Source of the DNA: Carposina sasakii
Lineage: Eukaryota; Arthropoda; Insecta; Lepidoptera; Carposinidae
Reading direction: 5' to 3'
Length of the DNA: 64,000 bases
NCBI GenBank assembly: GCA_014607495.2
Contig: CP053150.1
Coordinates: forward strand, 5,910,495 to 5,974,494
Positions 1 through 11,426 of the stretch are shown one piece after another; the first letter of the stretch is position 1, and each line of letters begins with the position of its first letter. Below the pieces are notes generated by a model, which saw only the letters and a list, made by a program, of their open reading frames with translations, did no database searches and was not told where the DNA came from. Position numbers and translations under genes: made by a program.

Positions 1-148
1 CGCATCTATTGTCAATGTACGTGAGTTCAATATTATAAAAACTTCGAAAATAACTGATATTAACTATCATTGTGCGGTTTTTATTGGGAGATAAAAATAT
101 TATCAATGGTAAAATACATTCAGAAAATTGACATTTAAAATGTTATAT

Positions 149-411
149 ACAGGGTGTAACAAAAAGGGTATGTTAAGCGAAAAGCTACGTAAATAGCCCA
201 CTATAGAGAACCTATCCACAAAATTTGAGACTCGAAATCACATGTTTATTTTTCCCGATAGTATGGAGAATTTTTAAATATCTCAGGAATTTTCATACAA
301 TCTTGAAAAATAAACATGTGATTTCGAGTCTCAAATTTTGTGAATAGGTTGTCTACAGTGGGCTATTTACGTAGCTTTTCGCTTAACGTGCCCTTTTTGT
401 TACAACCTGTA
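149..411. repeat. Palindromic foldback element, family A, full copy
   Basis: The two halves are near-perfect inverted complements, each starting ACAGGGTGTAAC and running about 110 bp around a short centre. Related full copies lie at 38332-38564 and 53692-53952, with partial ones at 25835-25985, 35499-35618 and 36501-36600. No coding capacity, so it is best called a non-autonomous foldback (MITE-like) element; the superfamily is not certain. Confidence 0.85.
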
Positions 412-945
412 TAATGTAACATATTATTTTAGTTAAAAAAATGCCTCGGTATTTTCTCGATTTATTAGTGTTAAGTAGTTTTTTTTTTTAAATTAACACC
501 ATTTAGGGCAAGCAAGAGATAGGTACGAGTACTCTAAGAAACAAACTACTTACTAAATTAAAATTATATATACAATATTTATAATTACTCTCCCTCATAT
601 ACTAAGTAGGGCATAGAAGTAGGGTATTTTTAAATAAAAGGTAGGTTAATTCTTTGAATATCTTTCATAAAGAACTCTCGTTTAATTTTCATTATGTTGT
701 CATTGGAGTAATTTTAATAAATTAAATTTCGAGCTGCTGTGATCGCAATTATATTAATAGTGCTTCAGTCAGTATTTCGAATTCTGTATTTAATATTATT
801 TAAATTGTGTTTTGTATCATAATTTTTAAATAGAATAAGTTTTTTGCATGTCTCCCATGACAAAATATGTATGAACTAGACTAAACTATAACATAAAATT
901 ATTAAGAATTAATTAATGGAAAAGAAAAATATTTAATAAAAAGAA
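412..945. other. AT-rich intergenic DNA, nothing recognised
   Basis: Only short stop-rich frames and homopolymer runs are seen. No gene or repeat structure is supported here. Confidence 0.6.
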
Positions 946-1290
946 AATTATTAATGGAAAAAATTCTCCACCCGAGTGGGAATCGAACCCACGACCACTG
1001 CAAACCGTGCGAGCCGCCGGGTCAATTACTCGGATGACGAATTTTACCATCTCTTTTCTAAATTACATATTGGCAACGTTATTCTTCATCCCGATAGCTA
1101 TACACTAGCCAAATCTCGGCAAACAAAGCTGAATCCCTCAGCACAATGTTTAAAGATGAAACGATCAACCATATCCTAACGGATTACATTAATGGAGAAG
1201 TATTTTTATAAATTTATCTTAGTCAAGATATTATATATTATAAAATTATTAATAAAGAAAATGGAAAAAATTCTTCAACCTGTAACAAAA
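946..1290. repeat. Dispersed repeat with tRNA-like B box
   Basis: The minus strand contains GGTTCGATTCCCAC, which fits a pol III B box / T-arm, but no A box or cloverleaf can be drawn, so this is not a tRNA gene. The flanking motif around TGGAAAAAATTCTTC occurs on both sides (about 953 and 1261) and again in the hairpin at 9161-9259. A degenerate SINE-like or foldback repeat is the likeliest reading. The small open frame across it (976-1179) is not supported as a gene. Confidence 0.45.
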
Positions 1291-3855
1291 TTACTCATAT
1301 TTTGTGCAAAATAAATTATTTGATTTGATTTGTACCTATCTCTAATTACACAGAGGGTAGAAATTTCTATAACTAACTTAAAAACTACTTAGGGCTAGCG
1401 TGCATATCGGTTGACATGAAATAAAAAGTAATAATGTATTTTGTATCTTTATATTTTGAGTGACGGCATTTTCGGCGATTCCTTTTGATAAGTCTTTCTT
1501 ATAGGATTAAGGGTAATAATGATAAAAAATGCAACTCAATGTTGCACGATAATGTCACATATATATAATGCAATCGATTAGATTACATATATTAAGATGC
1601 TTTTAAAATATACGTTCCCCTGAAACACGAAACATGGTCCAGGCCACAAAAAGTCTACTTCGCGGAGATGTTTTCCGAAAAGTTAGAAACAAACTTCATA
1701 ACATTTAAACTTCTTTTTTGAAGTCTCACTTATATGTGGAATTAATTTAAAACTTCATATCTTTTGTTTGACTAACGGCCATTTTCAATACATGAGATTA
1801 TTTTTTAAAAAACGGGTTTTATAAACTAAATTAAATGTATAAAAACAATTTTACTGAAGATTTAATCTGAGAAATGCTCAATGTCGGTTATTGAAATAGG
1901 CTGTAAGAGGTCAATGTTTCTGATCTTTAGAACTTACAAAAAGCTATATTGTACTTATTTATTAATTTTCCTACTGTCGCCTAAGGTATACCTTACATAA
2001 CATCCTACCAATGTATTTACTTACTTGTAATTCTATAGTATATAGAGTTATATCTAACTCGTGATGTCTGATCTGTGTGATAAGGATTGATATAGCTAAT
2101 TCTAGAAAGAATAAATTATTGCACTAACATAGTCACTTAACTTTATAAAAAGATTATTGTTTTATCAAACATCTTCGCGTGCATGATAGATTGCGAGTAG
2201 GTAACTATATTTTTAATGCCCCTAAATTTCATTATTTAACGTCGCGCGTGGAACTTCCCGTAGCTCCATATCTATCGTCAACAAGTTCAACAACTGGATT
2301 AATATAGTATTTTTGACAACCCTAGTCACGGTTTGCGATAAGAAATTGTTGTAAACAGCCATTTCCAGACATAATAGCAATTCCACATCTACAACTGCTA
2401 TTCCGTATAAACGTCCACGCTAGAACAATATGTCAATGACATCGGCTTGCAGTTGTGAATTTAAGCGTTTCTAGAATGAGGAGAGAGTCAGTAAAACGAC
2501 GAGCCTGTTGTTTATAAACAGTGCTCAATCGTTCTACTCCACCGCTTGTTCGCAGAAACGAAACCACACTATCCCACGCGTAATATGTGAACATGCCTTT
2601 CGAAATTTTTGTCAGAATTACAAGTTTATTTGGATTTGGCGAATGACGACGCCTTAACTGAGGAAGAGGTTGGATCTCTCCAAGACGAAGTAGCAGTCAC
2701 ATCAGCCGAGCCAAGTTCCGCCTACTCGATTCTAATTTGGCATAATTTTTAGTCGTGTTTTGTTAATTGCTTCTGCTTCAATGTATGCAGTGCAAGTAGG
2801 TAAACGTAAAACTACTGTATTTACGTAATGCATATTACGAAATGTTTCAACCTTTATACTTACCCTTGATAGTCATAGCTTGCCAAATTTTGATGCCGAA
2901 CTATATTTAAATATTAATTTTAAAGTTTAAATAATTGGTGGTTATACGGTTCGAGGTGATAAACGCACCATTAAGTGTGGCTACATTAAAGCAGCTATTT
3001 ACATAGGACTGTTAACACTCTTAGCACCCAATACACGTGTAGGAGTAAATATTAGTCACTGACTCGTCTGTAAGCGAAGAAATAAGCGACAAATTTGCTG
3101 CATGCAATCTAAAAGCTGGCATACCTACTTCCCAGTTTATTTAGCAGATTGCAAAACATTTGTTGTTACCATGTAAATCTTATCCTCAAAGGATTATTCA
3201 TTCTCAGAACAGTAAGTGCAAGCTGTACCTTCTATTTCAGGTACATTTTCTTAGTACTGAGATAGACTTATCTAACAAAACCATTATAATTTCCCGCAGA
3301 GCCTACCTATATCAAGCTATAAAGTTTACGTTTCAACTTTCTATGCAACAATTTTTAGATATCTTAATTTAACTTTTTATAGATTTTTTATAATGATATG
3401 AATGAGATCTATTCCAGCAATCCAAGCAAATAAAGAAGAATTTAAACATTTTTTTTAAACGAAAAACCGAGCTCCTTCCAAAACTCGAGCTTACCAAAGT
3501 AAAATTTTACTTAAAGGCCAATATTTATTGCGTTAAGCCGTGTACGAACTTTAGAAGGCATAATATTGTCAGATTTATATGCCAGCAAATGATTAAATAG
3601 GCCACATGACAAAAGAGAGAAATGACTAGGCTTCGAAACTTTACGTCTGACAATATAAGCAACATATAATTACACTCCTTCTTCCTGCCCTGTTCTCAAT
3701 CATTTGGGGTCGGTGCAATATGTAGGTACTCTTCTTTCATTCATCCCTATATTCGTCATCTCGTTATTCTCATGTCTACCTCTTCCTCTATAACCATCTT
3801 ACTTCGGACACGGCTTAACGCAACATATAATTTCACGACTTAACACAATTATCTT
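1291..3855. other. Intergenic, no supported gene
   Basis: Mostly AT-rich. A less AT-rich stretch at about 2240-2750 has a TATAAA near 2512. It also has an open, coding-looking but ATG-less frame ending at the TAG near 2750, which includes residues DDALTEEEVGSLQDE. It could be a 5' exon, an upstream promoter region or an old transposon scrap; nothing decides this. Confidence 0.4.
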
Positions 3856-3922
3856 CATCTTCATAAGCCTATTGCAGCCCACTACTGGACGTAGGCCTCC
3901 CCCTGCCATAGGGGGATTTTGT
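3856..3922 (-). mobile_element. LINE head-to-tail deletion scrap
   Basis: Reverse-oriented 3' tail of the RTE-like LINE seen in full at 7047-8255 (CTATTGCAGCCCACTACTGG), joined directly to a piece of that LINE's 5' region (CCATAGGGGGATTTT). The same joint recurs at 51842-51919. Confidence 0.6.
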
Positions 3923-6900
3923 TACCAAAAAGTTTGTTGTTGTTTTTCGGCGGCTCCATCATCAGACCCTCGTTTCCTTTATATTATGTGTAGCTGACCA
4001 AAATTCTCTATAGAAATCTAAAAACGGACTACTCGTGCCTATTATATTTGAGGATATCCCTAGATTCCTTAGAGATTCCATCATCAGATGTTATATTTTA
4101 TATGTAGGTGATCAAAACGCTCAGTAAAAGTATAAAAACAGACTACATGTGCCTACAATATTTGAGGATTGCCCTCGATTTCTCCAAGATCCCATCATCA
4201 GATCCTGATGTGGTGAATATGGGACCAACTTGGAAGCATACCATGACAAACTATAAAAAAATTGAAATCGGTTTATAAATGACGGAGTTCTGAGGTAACA
4301 CACATAAAAAAAAACATACAGACGAATTGATAACCTCTCTTTTTTGAAGTCGGTTAATAAACGGTAACATGTGCAATTAAACTTATTCTAAGAAACTAAC
4401 TCTACATCTGAGCTCTACATTAAAAAAAGAAGAGAAACAAATGACAGCACAGAAAGACAAGTAGCGATCCTTCAGCTTTTTCTTAAATGTACCCCAACAG
4501 TGCGACAATCTCTAACCGTCTAATTTCATTTGAAAGTTTGCGTGCCTCTTTAAATTGCAATTTGGCGGAGTAATAGCCCAACGTCTTATTAACCGTTAGA
4601 CAGGTTGGCCTGTGAGTAACGTGAGTCGTAAAAAGCATTGAAAGTAGATCCTTAGCCTTTAATTACACGGGGCTGTGGCTCCATAACATACATACAACCT
4701 GAGAAAATTTTCCAAGGAGGTTGATTTCGGGAAGTAAACCGATTCTAAAACGGGGTGACCAGAATCAGATCTGTAGTTTTCATATACATTTCTTGTTTTT
4801 TATCTATTGCACATATTTCTATATTATCTATAAGGTCAGAGTCACATGCTTCGCTTGTAAGCTAGTATTGAAATAAGGGTTTCATTTTACCATTTTGATT
4901 GAAACTTTAAAAAGGAGTCATCATTTAATAAATAATAGAATGAGTCAGACTTATATTGCAGCAATGTCTGTGTACCTACTAATATATAAGTATACTTACA
5001 TACGTGATCATTATAGTTATTATTTTACTAAGATAATATTTATACTAAAGTTTATATTTTTCCACGTTCAGTTCTGCGAAACCATAATCAGAAATGTGTA
5101 TGTAAAGGCGTGTACAGGAAAATTGAAAATACAGAGTTCTAATTTTAGAATCTTCATTGTAGGTTAATTACTGCTGTAGGCCATATTATAGCGGTAGTAA
5201 AGAAAATTAATAGACATACTTACATAAAGCTAGTTCTAGACATAGGTACTACTATGTATAGGATTTTTTCAGTAATCATACAAAAATGTTTAACCGCCTA
5301 TTTGAATCACTGAGTTTTACTTAAAATTATATAAAAGTTTTGATGATAAATGTGTATATATGAAACTTTTTATTATGTCGTAACTCGCTCCTTATCGCTG
5401 CCAGGCCGGTAATCACAAATACAGAAATTAATAAATTTTCCGCTAGCTGCCTTACTTCCGTAGGAATTGTATTATTTTATCATCTGTGACATTCACTAAG
5501 TCCATGGAAAAAATTGTAGAGTTGTAAATGAACAGAGTTTTAATCTTTTACCTAGGTATATTCAAAGGAAACCCTATTGCGTCATCGCTTTGGTAAACAG
5601 GATAGGCACAAGTTGATGATGATGATGAAACTGTATCTTCAATTACATTCGCGTAATTATTCAGTAATTTCCGCAAACTCTACCGTATAGTAAAGTATGT
5701 TGTAGTTCAACATGGATCGATCAATTATTCTTAATCAGACAGGCACGGTTTTTGATTGCCACTTCTATTACACTTATAAAATACGTCAAAATCAACACGA
5801 AAATTATTAAGAGCACGTGTATAATTGTCTTTATAATAACGTGAAGTTCATTTGTGTTCATTTACGTCAAATGCGTCAGAGTCGCGACCGGCACAGCGCC
5901 CCGCCGCGCCGCGCCGCGCCGTGTCACATACTCAGTGCCACGCACACAAACACACACTATGTGTTTGGTATTATACATATAGGTATTGTACATACATGTA
6001 TTACGGCGCGTATATGTTGGCAGAAAAACATTTCAAACTCTCTAATTTGTGACTCTACATTCATTTTTTTTTCGACCTACTTAAGTATTTCCTATCCTTA
6101 TTTTTGTAAAACAATTATTGCCTATCATTTTGTATTTTTGTCAGTTTACATATTTTACCCAGATCGCTCCAGCCGTTTTAAATAAATCTGTAACAGATCA
6201 AATAATCGCAGTTAGGTAGATTCGCATCTAGTCCTTATTTCGCATTTTAAACCATTAGGGTACATGGAAATTGCATATAAACCATGATATTGCAAAAAAT
6301 AACTTTGACTTTGATTGAAAACAGATCAAATATGAATATCATCTGCCAAATCTTAGGCAATGTGAGTTTCGAAAGAAACCATATTGCGCCGACCCCATGA
6401 ATAATAGAATCATAGGTATAGCAAAATTTTGGGACGTAATCTTTATGGAAAACTATGGAAAATTCTTGTTTGTACGGAGTACAACGTATTCACTCTTTAT
6501 GATTTTACTCGTAATTAAAAATAGGTTTTTTATTTACCTACCTGTCTAAAGAGTAAAGAATCGCTCTTGGCTTATCAGCCATTGCCAAGGAAAGATGATA
6601 CCAGGATTGATGAGGTGCGTAGGCTGTGTTGACCAAAACTCTACAACGTAGTATGAAATTATTATTATGTTGTCGTCATAATGTTTTCAGTTCCCTAGAT
6701 ATAAACTTTGAACGATTAAACCTTTGCAGATATTATCTGTAGTAATCAGTATTGTTTTTCCTGCAATCTGATAGTATCAATCAACACACCCCCACGCGTG
6801 CTGAGCATGAATTTAATCTATTTACTTCATTAACTATTTATTCACATTAATTTTAGATTGTAATGTATTAATTAATTGAATGTGCGTGGTCTCACTACCA

Positions 6901-7037
6901 CCACCATCTATTCACCTAAAACGTGAAATTTGTTGCAGTCATGCACATTCGATTCTTATTCTTCTATTGAATATTATTATGCAATGAATATTAGATAGTT
7001 ATGTTTGTAAACTTCAAGTAGTTTTAATAACTTGTAC
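3923..7037. other. Intergenic, no supported gene
   Basis: AT-rich with short stop-rich frames. A very GC-rich run of CCGCG repeats lies at 5895-5925. It is a local compositional oddity without a recognisable promoter or gene attached. Confidence 0.5.
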
Positions 7038-7046
7038 AAGCTATTT

Positions 7047-8255
7047 GCAGCGTGGTGCCGGCAGAGTGTAGAGTTTGCACCACCCCATACCTGCCCGTGG
7101 GTATCGTACGAGGCGATTAAGGGTTCCGGGAGGTGGGCAGCAGCGCCTCCCTTGTAGACAACATAGTCCGAAAAGCACACTGCGGTCACCAACCCGCCTG
7201 CCCAGCGTGGTGACTATGGACAAAAACCCCCCAATGACGGCAACTAAAAAAGCCCCCAGTTCCCGGCCGCCATACTACCCCGGACTACGGCAGCGGCCCG
7301 GGTCATAGTATGGCAGGGGGTGCAAAGAAGCGAAGTGGGTCAAGGCACTTTCAGAAAAGGCGACCAGATAAGAAGCCCAAACTGTCTAGCGAGACCCTGG
7401 GACTGATGCGACTTAGACGGGAATCACTAGAGGATGCTTTGCCAGATCCCCAGTCGCTCAATAAAAAGATCAGGAGCATGGTGAGACGCGACCTCCGAAG
7501 CTGGAACACTCGCCTCGTTAAGGAGGCGATTGAGAAAAATCTAGGATCGAAAGTCTTTACCAAGGCGCTGGGAAGGAGTCACCTGTCACTGACAAAGCTT
7601 CGAACCTCGAATGGCCAAACCGTCACATCGGTTCCAGAGATTCTCGCCGAAATTGAGGACTACTATGGAAATCTGTACGCCTCGCATGCACCGAAGCCTC
7701 CACCCGACGCAAGCGACCCCAGAGCCCCACTCTCCCGCCACTTTACGGACGATCTTAGGTGGGCAGCGTTTGGGAAGTTGCGTCATATCTTTGAGTCATC
7801 TTTGCCACAATGCCTCAAGACCAAGGTGTTCGATCAGTGCGTTATACCAGCCATGACTTACGGAGCCGAGACGTGGAACCTGACAGTGGGGCTGGCTCAC
7901 CGATTGCATGTCACTCAGAGAGCTATGGAAAGGTCAATGCTCGGAATCTCGCTAATGGACAAAGTCCGAAACGAGATTATCCAGCAGAAGACCAAAGTGA
8001 CAGACATAGTCTTGAAATGTAGCAGACTGAATTGGCAGTGGGCCGGCCACATCTGTCGTAGAACCGATGGACGGTGGAGTAAACGGGTTCTCGAATGAGC
8101 GATTGGGCGCCCTCCGGCCAGATGGACCGATGACTTAAAGAGGACGGCTGGTAGTGACTAGATGACAAAAACCGGAGATCGAACCATGTGGCGTACACTG
8201 GGGGAGGCCTACGTCCAGCAGTGGACTGCAATAGGCTGACGACGACGACGACGAT
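7047..8255 (+). mobile_element. RTE-like LINE, internally deleted, with target duplication
   Basis: A non-LTR retrotransposon copy in + orientation ending in a (GAC)n-type tail. It is flanked by a 9-bp direct repeat AAGCTATTT at 7038-7046 and 8256-8264, read as the target-site duplication. The 5' part matches the reverse-oriented head fragment at 17581-17700. The 3' end (GGCCTACGTCCAGCAGTGGA) matches the copies at 40827-41022 and 43903. Almost all of the reverse transcriptase domain is missing from the middle. Confidence 0.85.
7310..8098 (+). pseudogene. Fused open frame of the deleted LINE
   Basis: 262 residues open without a stop. Residues 1 to about 145 match the stretch before the RT domain of RTE-type LINE polyproteins (ending SRHFTDDL). 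From [12 protein letters not shown] to the end they match the C-terminal part after the RT ([23 protein letters not shown]). The several hundred residues with the RT palm and its FADD-type motif are absent, yet the join keeps frame. It cannot be an active polymerase. An ordinary host gene is excluded by the flanking target duplication and the LINE tail. Confidence 0.8.
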
Positions 8256-8264
8256 AAGCTATTT

Positions 8265-9160
8265 ATTGATCGATATTCCCTACTTAACTAAAGTAAATAT
8301 ATATTATTAAGCCTATGTCTTAGGTACACAAATGTTAGCTTACCAGACACGCCTCCATTTCCACTGCGTCATGTATTGTGCTATCTAATAATAATATATA
8401 ATTTATCTTTATACCTAAGATAGCGCTTAGAAAACTTAAGTAATTATGGCTTCAATGTTCAAGTAACTACTATTCCATAATTTACAATGTTTCTCTCAAA
8501 AGGGGCAACATGAATTTAGTTTGCGTTGTAAATGAACTGACTGTAACCTGAAAGAATTCTAACTAAAATAAATTTCATGATATTCCCAAGTTCCTAGATT
8601 TTAGAAATTATTTGAAAGAGTATGAAGACATAAAAATTACCTTTATTTATTAAATCATATTTTTCACATTCTCCAGTGATGTGAATAATACATACATACA
8701 CAACTCTTCACATTAAGAACCACCTCTTACTATCATATAAAATGTTCTTGTAAAACTTGCTGTCTGTTCAATTTATTATAACTATTATAGTAGCAACCTT
8801 CGACAAGTCTTCATTTTTCATAATTTCTACCCAATTTTTCATTGTCAGCTCTTCCCATTTATCAAAGAGATCGCCTGATTGATCGTGAGATCGATTAAAG
8901 CTCATAATATTTTTTACGTGAAGGAGGGTAATATAATTAGTGACATGATATTTTCCCGCTACCCACTAGCTAGTCACAAAAGATATCGCAGTCGGATCAT
9001 TCCATTCCAATAATTGAAAGTTAATAAAAAATTGAACTCTTGTGATGACTGTCAAAGTTCCACGGGCACTTTAAATATGTTGATGAATTTTGTTAGACCA
9101 TATCTTTCGAAACTTCTATTTGTTGACCTTAAAGAGATTTAACCGAAACTAATTACATTT
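8265..9160. other. Intergenic, nothing recognised
   Basis: AT-rich, no sustained open frame and no repeat that I can match within the window. Confidence 0.5.
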
Positions 9161-9259
9161 TATAAAATTATTAACAAAGAAATGGAAAAAATTCTTCACC
9201 CGAGTGATTCCCACGCGGGTGAAGAATTTTTTCCTATTCTTTATTAATAATTTTATAAT
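9161..9259. repeat. Long hairpin repeat
   Basis: About 44-bp inverted arms (ATAAAATTATTAA, then TTCTTCACCCG) around a few central bases. The arms share the TGGAAAAAATTCTTC motif of the repeat at 946-1290. DNA to about 9300 also matches the outer part of that repeat in inverted orientation. Confidence 0.75.
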
Positions 9260-9300
9260 ATATATTATCTTGACTAAGATAAATTTATATAAACACTTCT

Positions 9301-11426
9301 CCATTAATATAATTACATTTTGTTAGAAGCATGTATTAATAAATATTACCAGCGACTTCTGATAAACTAAGACTCGAAAACTGAACGAAAAAATTATGAA
9401 CATTTTAATAAACATTGCTCCAAGAATATCCACGAACAGATTTACTGGTTTTATATGTAAAAGCATATTACCAGATAGAATACTGCCCATTACTATATCT
9501 CCCAAACACGTGCCAACTGGCATACAACTTGCGTTCCTGAACCTGTTTCTATCAGTCACATAAGCTATATTTCACTTTTCGATCATGTTTATAAAGTTTA
9601 AATTAATACAAATTACTTGCTTAGCCTTCTAAAGTTTAATAATCTACCTGTATATGCAGTGTGACATTTTATACTATAGTTCTTCATGACATCAAGGTTC
9701 TCAGTCGTGCATCCGTGCTTCCTAAAACAACGTCAGCTGTTCCTATTGAAATCACTTCTCATTACATAGATAAGTAATTTTTATTTAATGAATTATGTAG
9801 TTGAGTAAATACAGAAAAAAAAACTTAAATCTAAAACATATTTACAAATAGAAAATTGCCTGTAACTCCTCCACCGCTGACAACGTGGCCAAAAAGCCGC
9901 ATTGCCCCGTTGGACGGAGAGGCTAATTCTTTGTCCAAAATATTGGCCACTTCTCATTACTCATTTCCTAATATAGCTATTACTAACTTACTATTAGTCG
10001 TTAAAACGTTAACTTTAAATAAGTCATATTGACCTTATTGCACCTAAATAAATACTCTGTCCATTGTTATTACCTATGGCAGTAGGTAAATGACAAAGTG
10101 TTTATTAGTAAAAATGTAGAGATATCACATCTAGCTAAGCGATAATTATGAGCATTTTCACGTTTTCGAATTTGACAACGCAATAGCCGCTATAGTAAGT
10201 ACCTACCTTTCTAGATAATAAAATACATATATAGTCACTTTTATTCATATATCTTGTATACTTGATATCGATTTAATATCCTACAAATCGATATGATATT
10301 ATCTGTTATAACAGTTTTGCGGGATATTGTAAAATCATAATTTGTAAACCGTAAACTTAATAAATAAAATAAATAAATAAATTATTTCATTCTGAATATA
10401 TAATAAAATCATAATGTTTAACCTAAAGGAATTTAACACAAAAATATTGGAATAAATTCTCTTCCTACCTAAATCACATATACCCCTTGTCGCGTCGCTA
10501 GCAAAGTTGATATTGATAAATATGATGAACAAACAAACATTTTCAATGGAAAACTTGAGGCCGATGCACCGCACTTAACCGATTCATTACAAAATCGTAA
10601 CCACCTATCTAATCGACTGACACACTGAGCAAATATTTACTTACTTTGAGTTTGATCAATATAATCTACCTTAACTTGCGATCCACTTATCCAGGTTTCA
10701 CCCAAATGTTTCCATAAATAATATTTACAGGAGATTTTCCAATAACCTCCAATAACTCTAAACCATTGTTTAATATTTCTCTATTTCATAAGTCATGCCA
10801 AATTCTTATATGTATAAAGCACCTTGTTTTTTAGATGATGGTATTAAAAAAGAAACTTCTTGTATTCTTTGTTATTCGTTTTTTAGAGTGTATAATCACC
10901 TACATTTTACAAGATATCAAAGGGATATATATCTTTAGCCTAGGATCGTTTATATCAAATCTGTGTCAAATCTTTGCTCATGGAGCTATGTAGGTAGGTA
11001 TATTGATAATTTAATTAAATGATTAGTCAGTATAAATCTATTAAGGATCATAGTAGGTACATAGGTAATATTTTTCTTGTAATCTTAAAATACAATGGAC
11101 ATAAATTAATAACGATTTGACATTGCTATAAATAGACAGCAAACTAACGTCGACATCCCATTTTCATCCCATACTTATAGGTATATGTTTTTAATCACTT
11201 TAAATAATAAATTGTCTCCACAGTTTTTATTTCGTGGCTCTTGTTTCATTATTTCAGCAATAAATTAACATTAACGGCCATTGTATGCCACACAAGCGTA
11301 ATTATAATGTATTTTTATGAGATAATTTTAATACCATTTCATTTTTACAACCCAAACAATACACTGTAGATACCTTCATAGATCGATAACAAGTGAAAAC
11401 ATAAACTTTATCTATTTCTATTCCAG
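9301..11426. other. Upstream region of the sugar transporter
   Basis: No supported open frame. The missing 5' coding exon of the transporter (roughly 10-40 residues, ending in codon phase 1) should lie here or further upstream. I tested GTAAGT-type donors such as the one near 10196, but none gave an ATG-initiated frame with the right phase. A promoter cannot be placed. Confidence 0.4.

Noticed and set aside
976..1179. Possible tRNA gene or small protein at the B-box sequence
   Set aside because: Only a T-arm-like B box is present, with no anticodon arm or acceptor pairing. The frame matches no family and overlaps a dispersed repeat.
2594..2760. First exon of the transporter or a piggyBac-like N-terminus
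   Set aside because: The coding-looking frame has no ATG and a stop just upstream, and its end does not give the needed phase-1 donor. Left as an unexplained patch.
5817..6185. 122-residue open frame over the CCGCG-rich run
   Set aside because: Low-complexity start, stop-rich flanks, no domain; explained by local GC composition.
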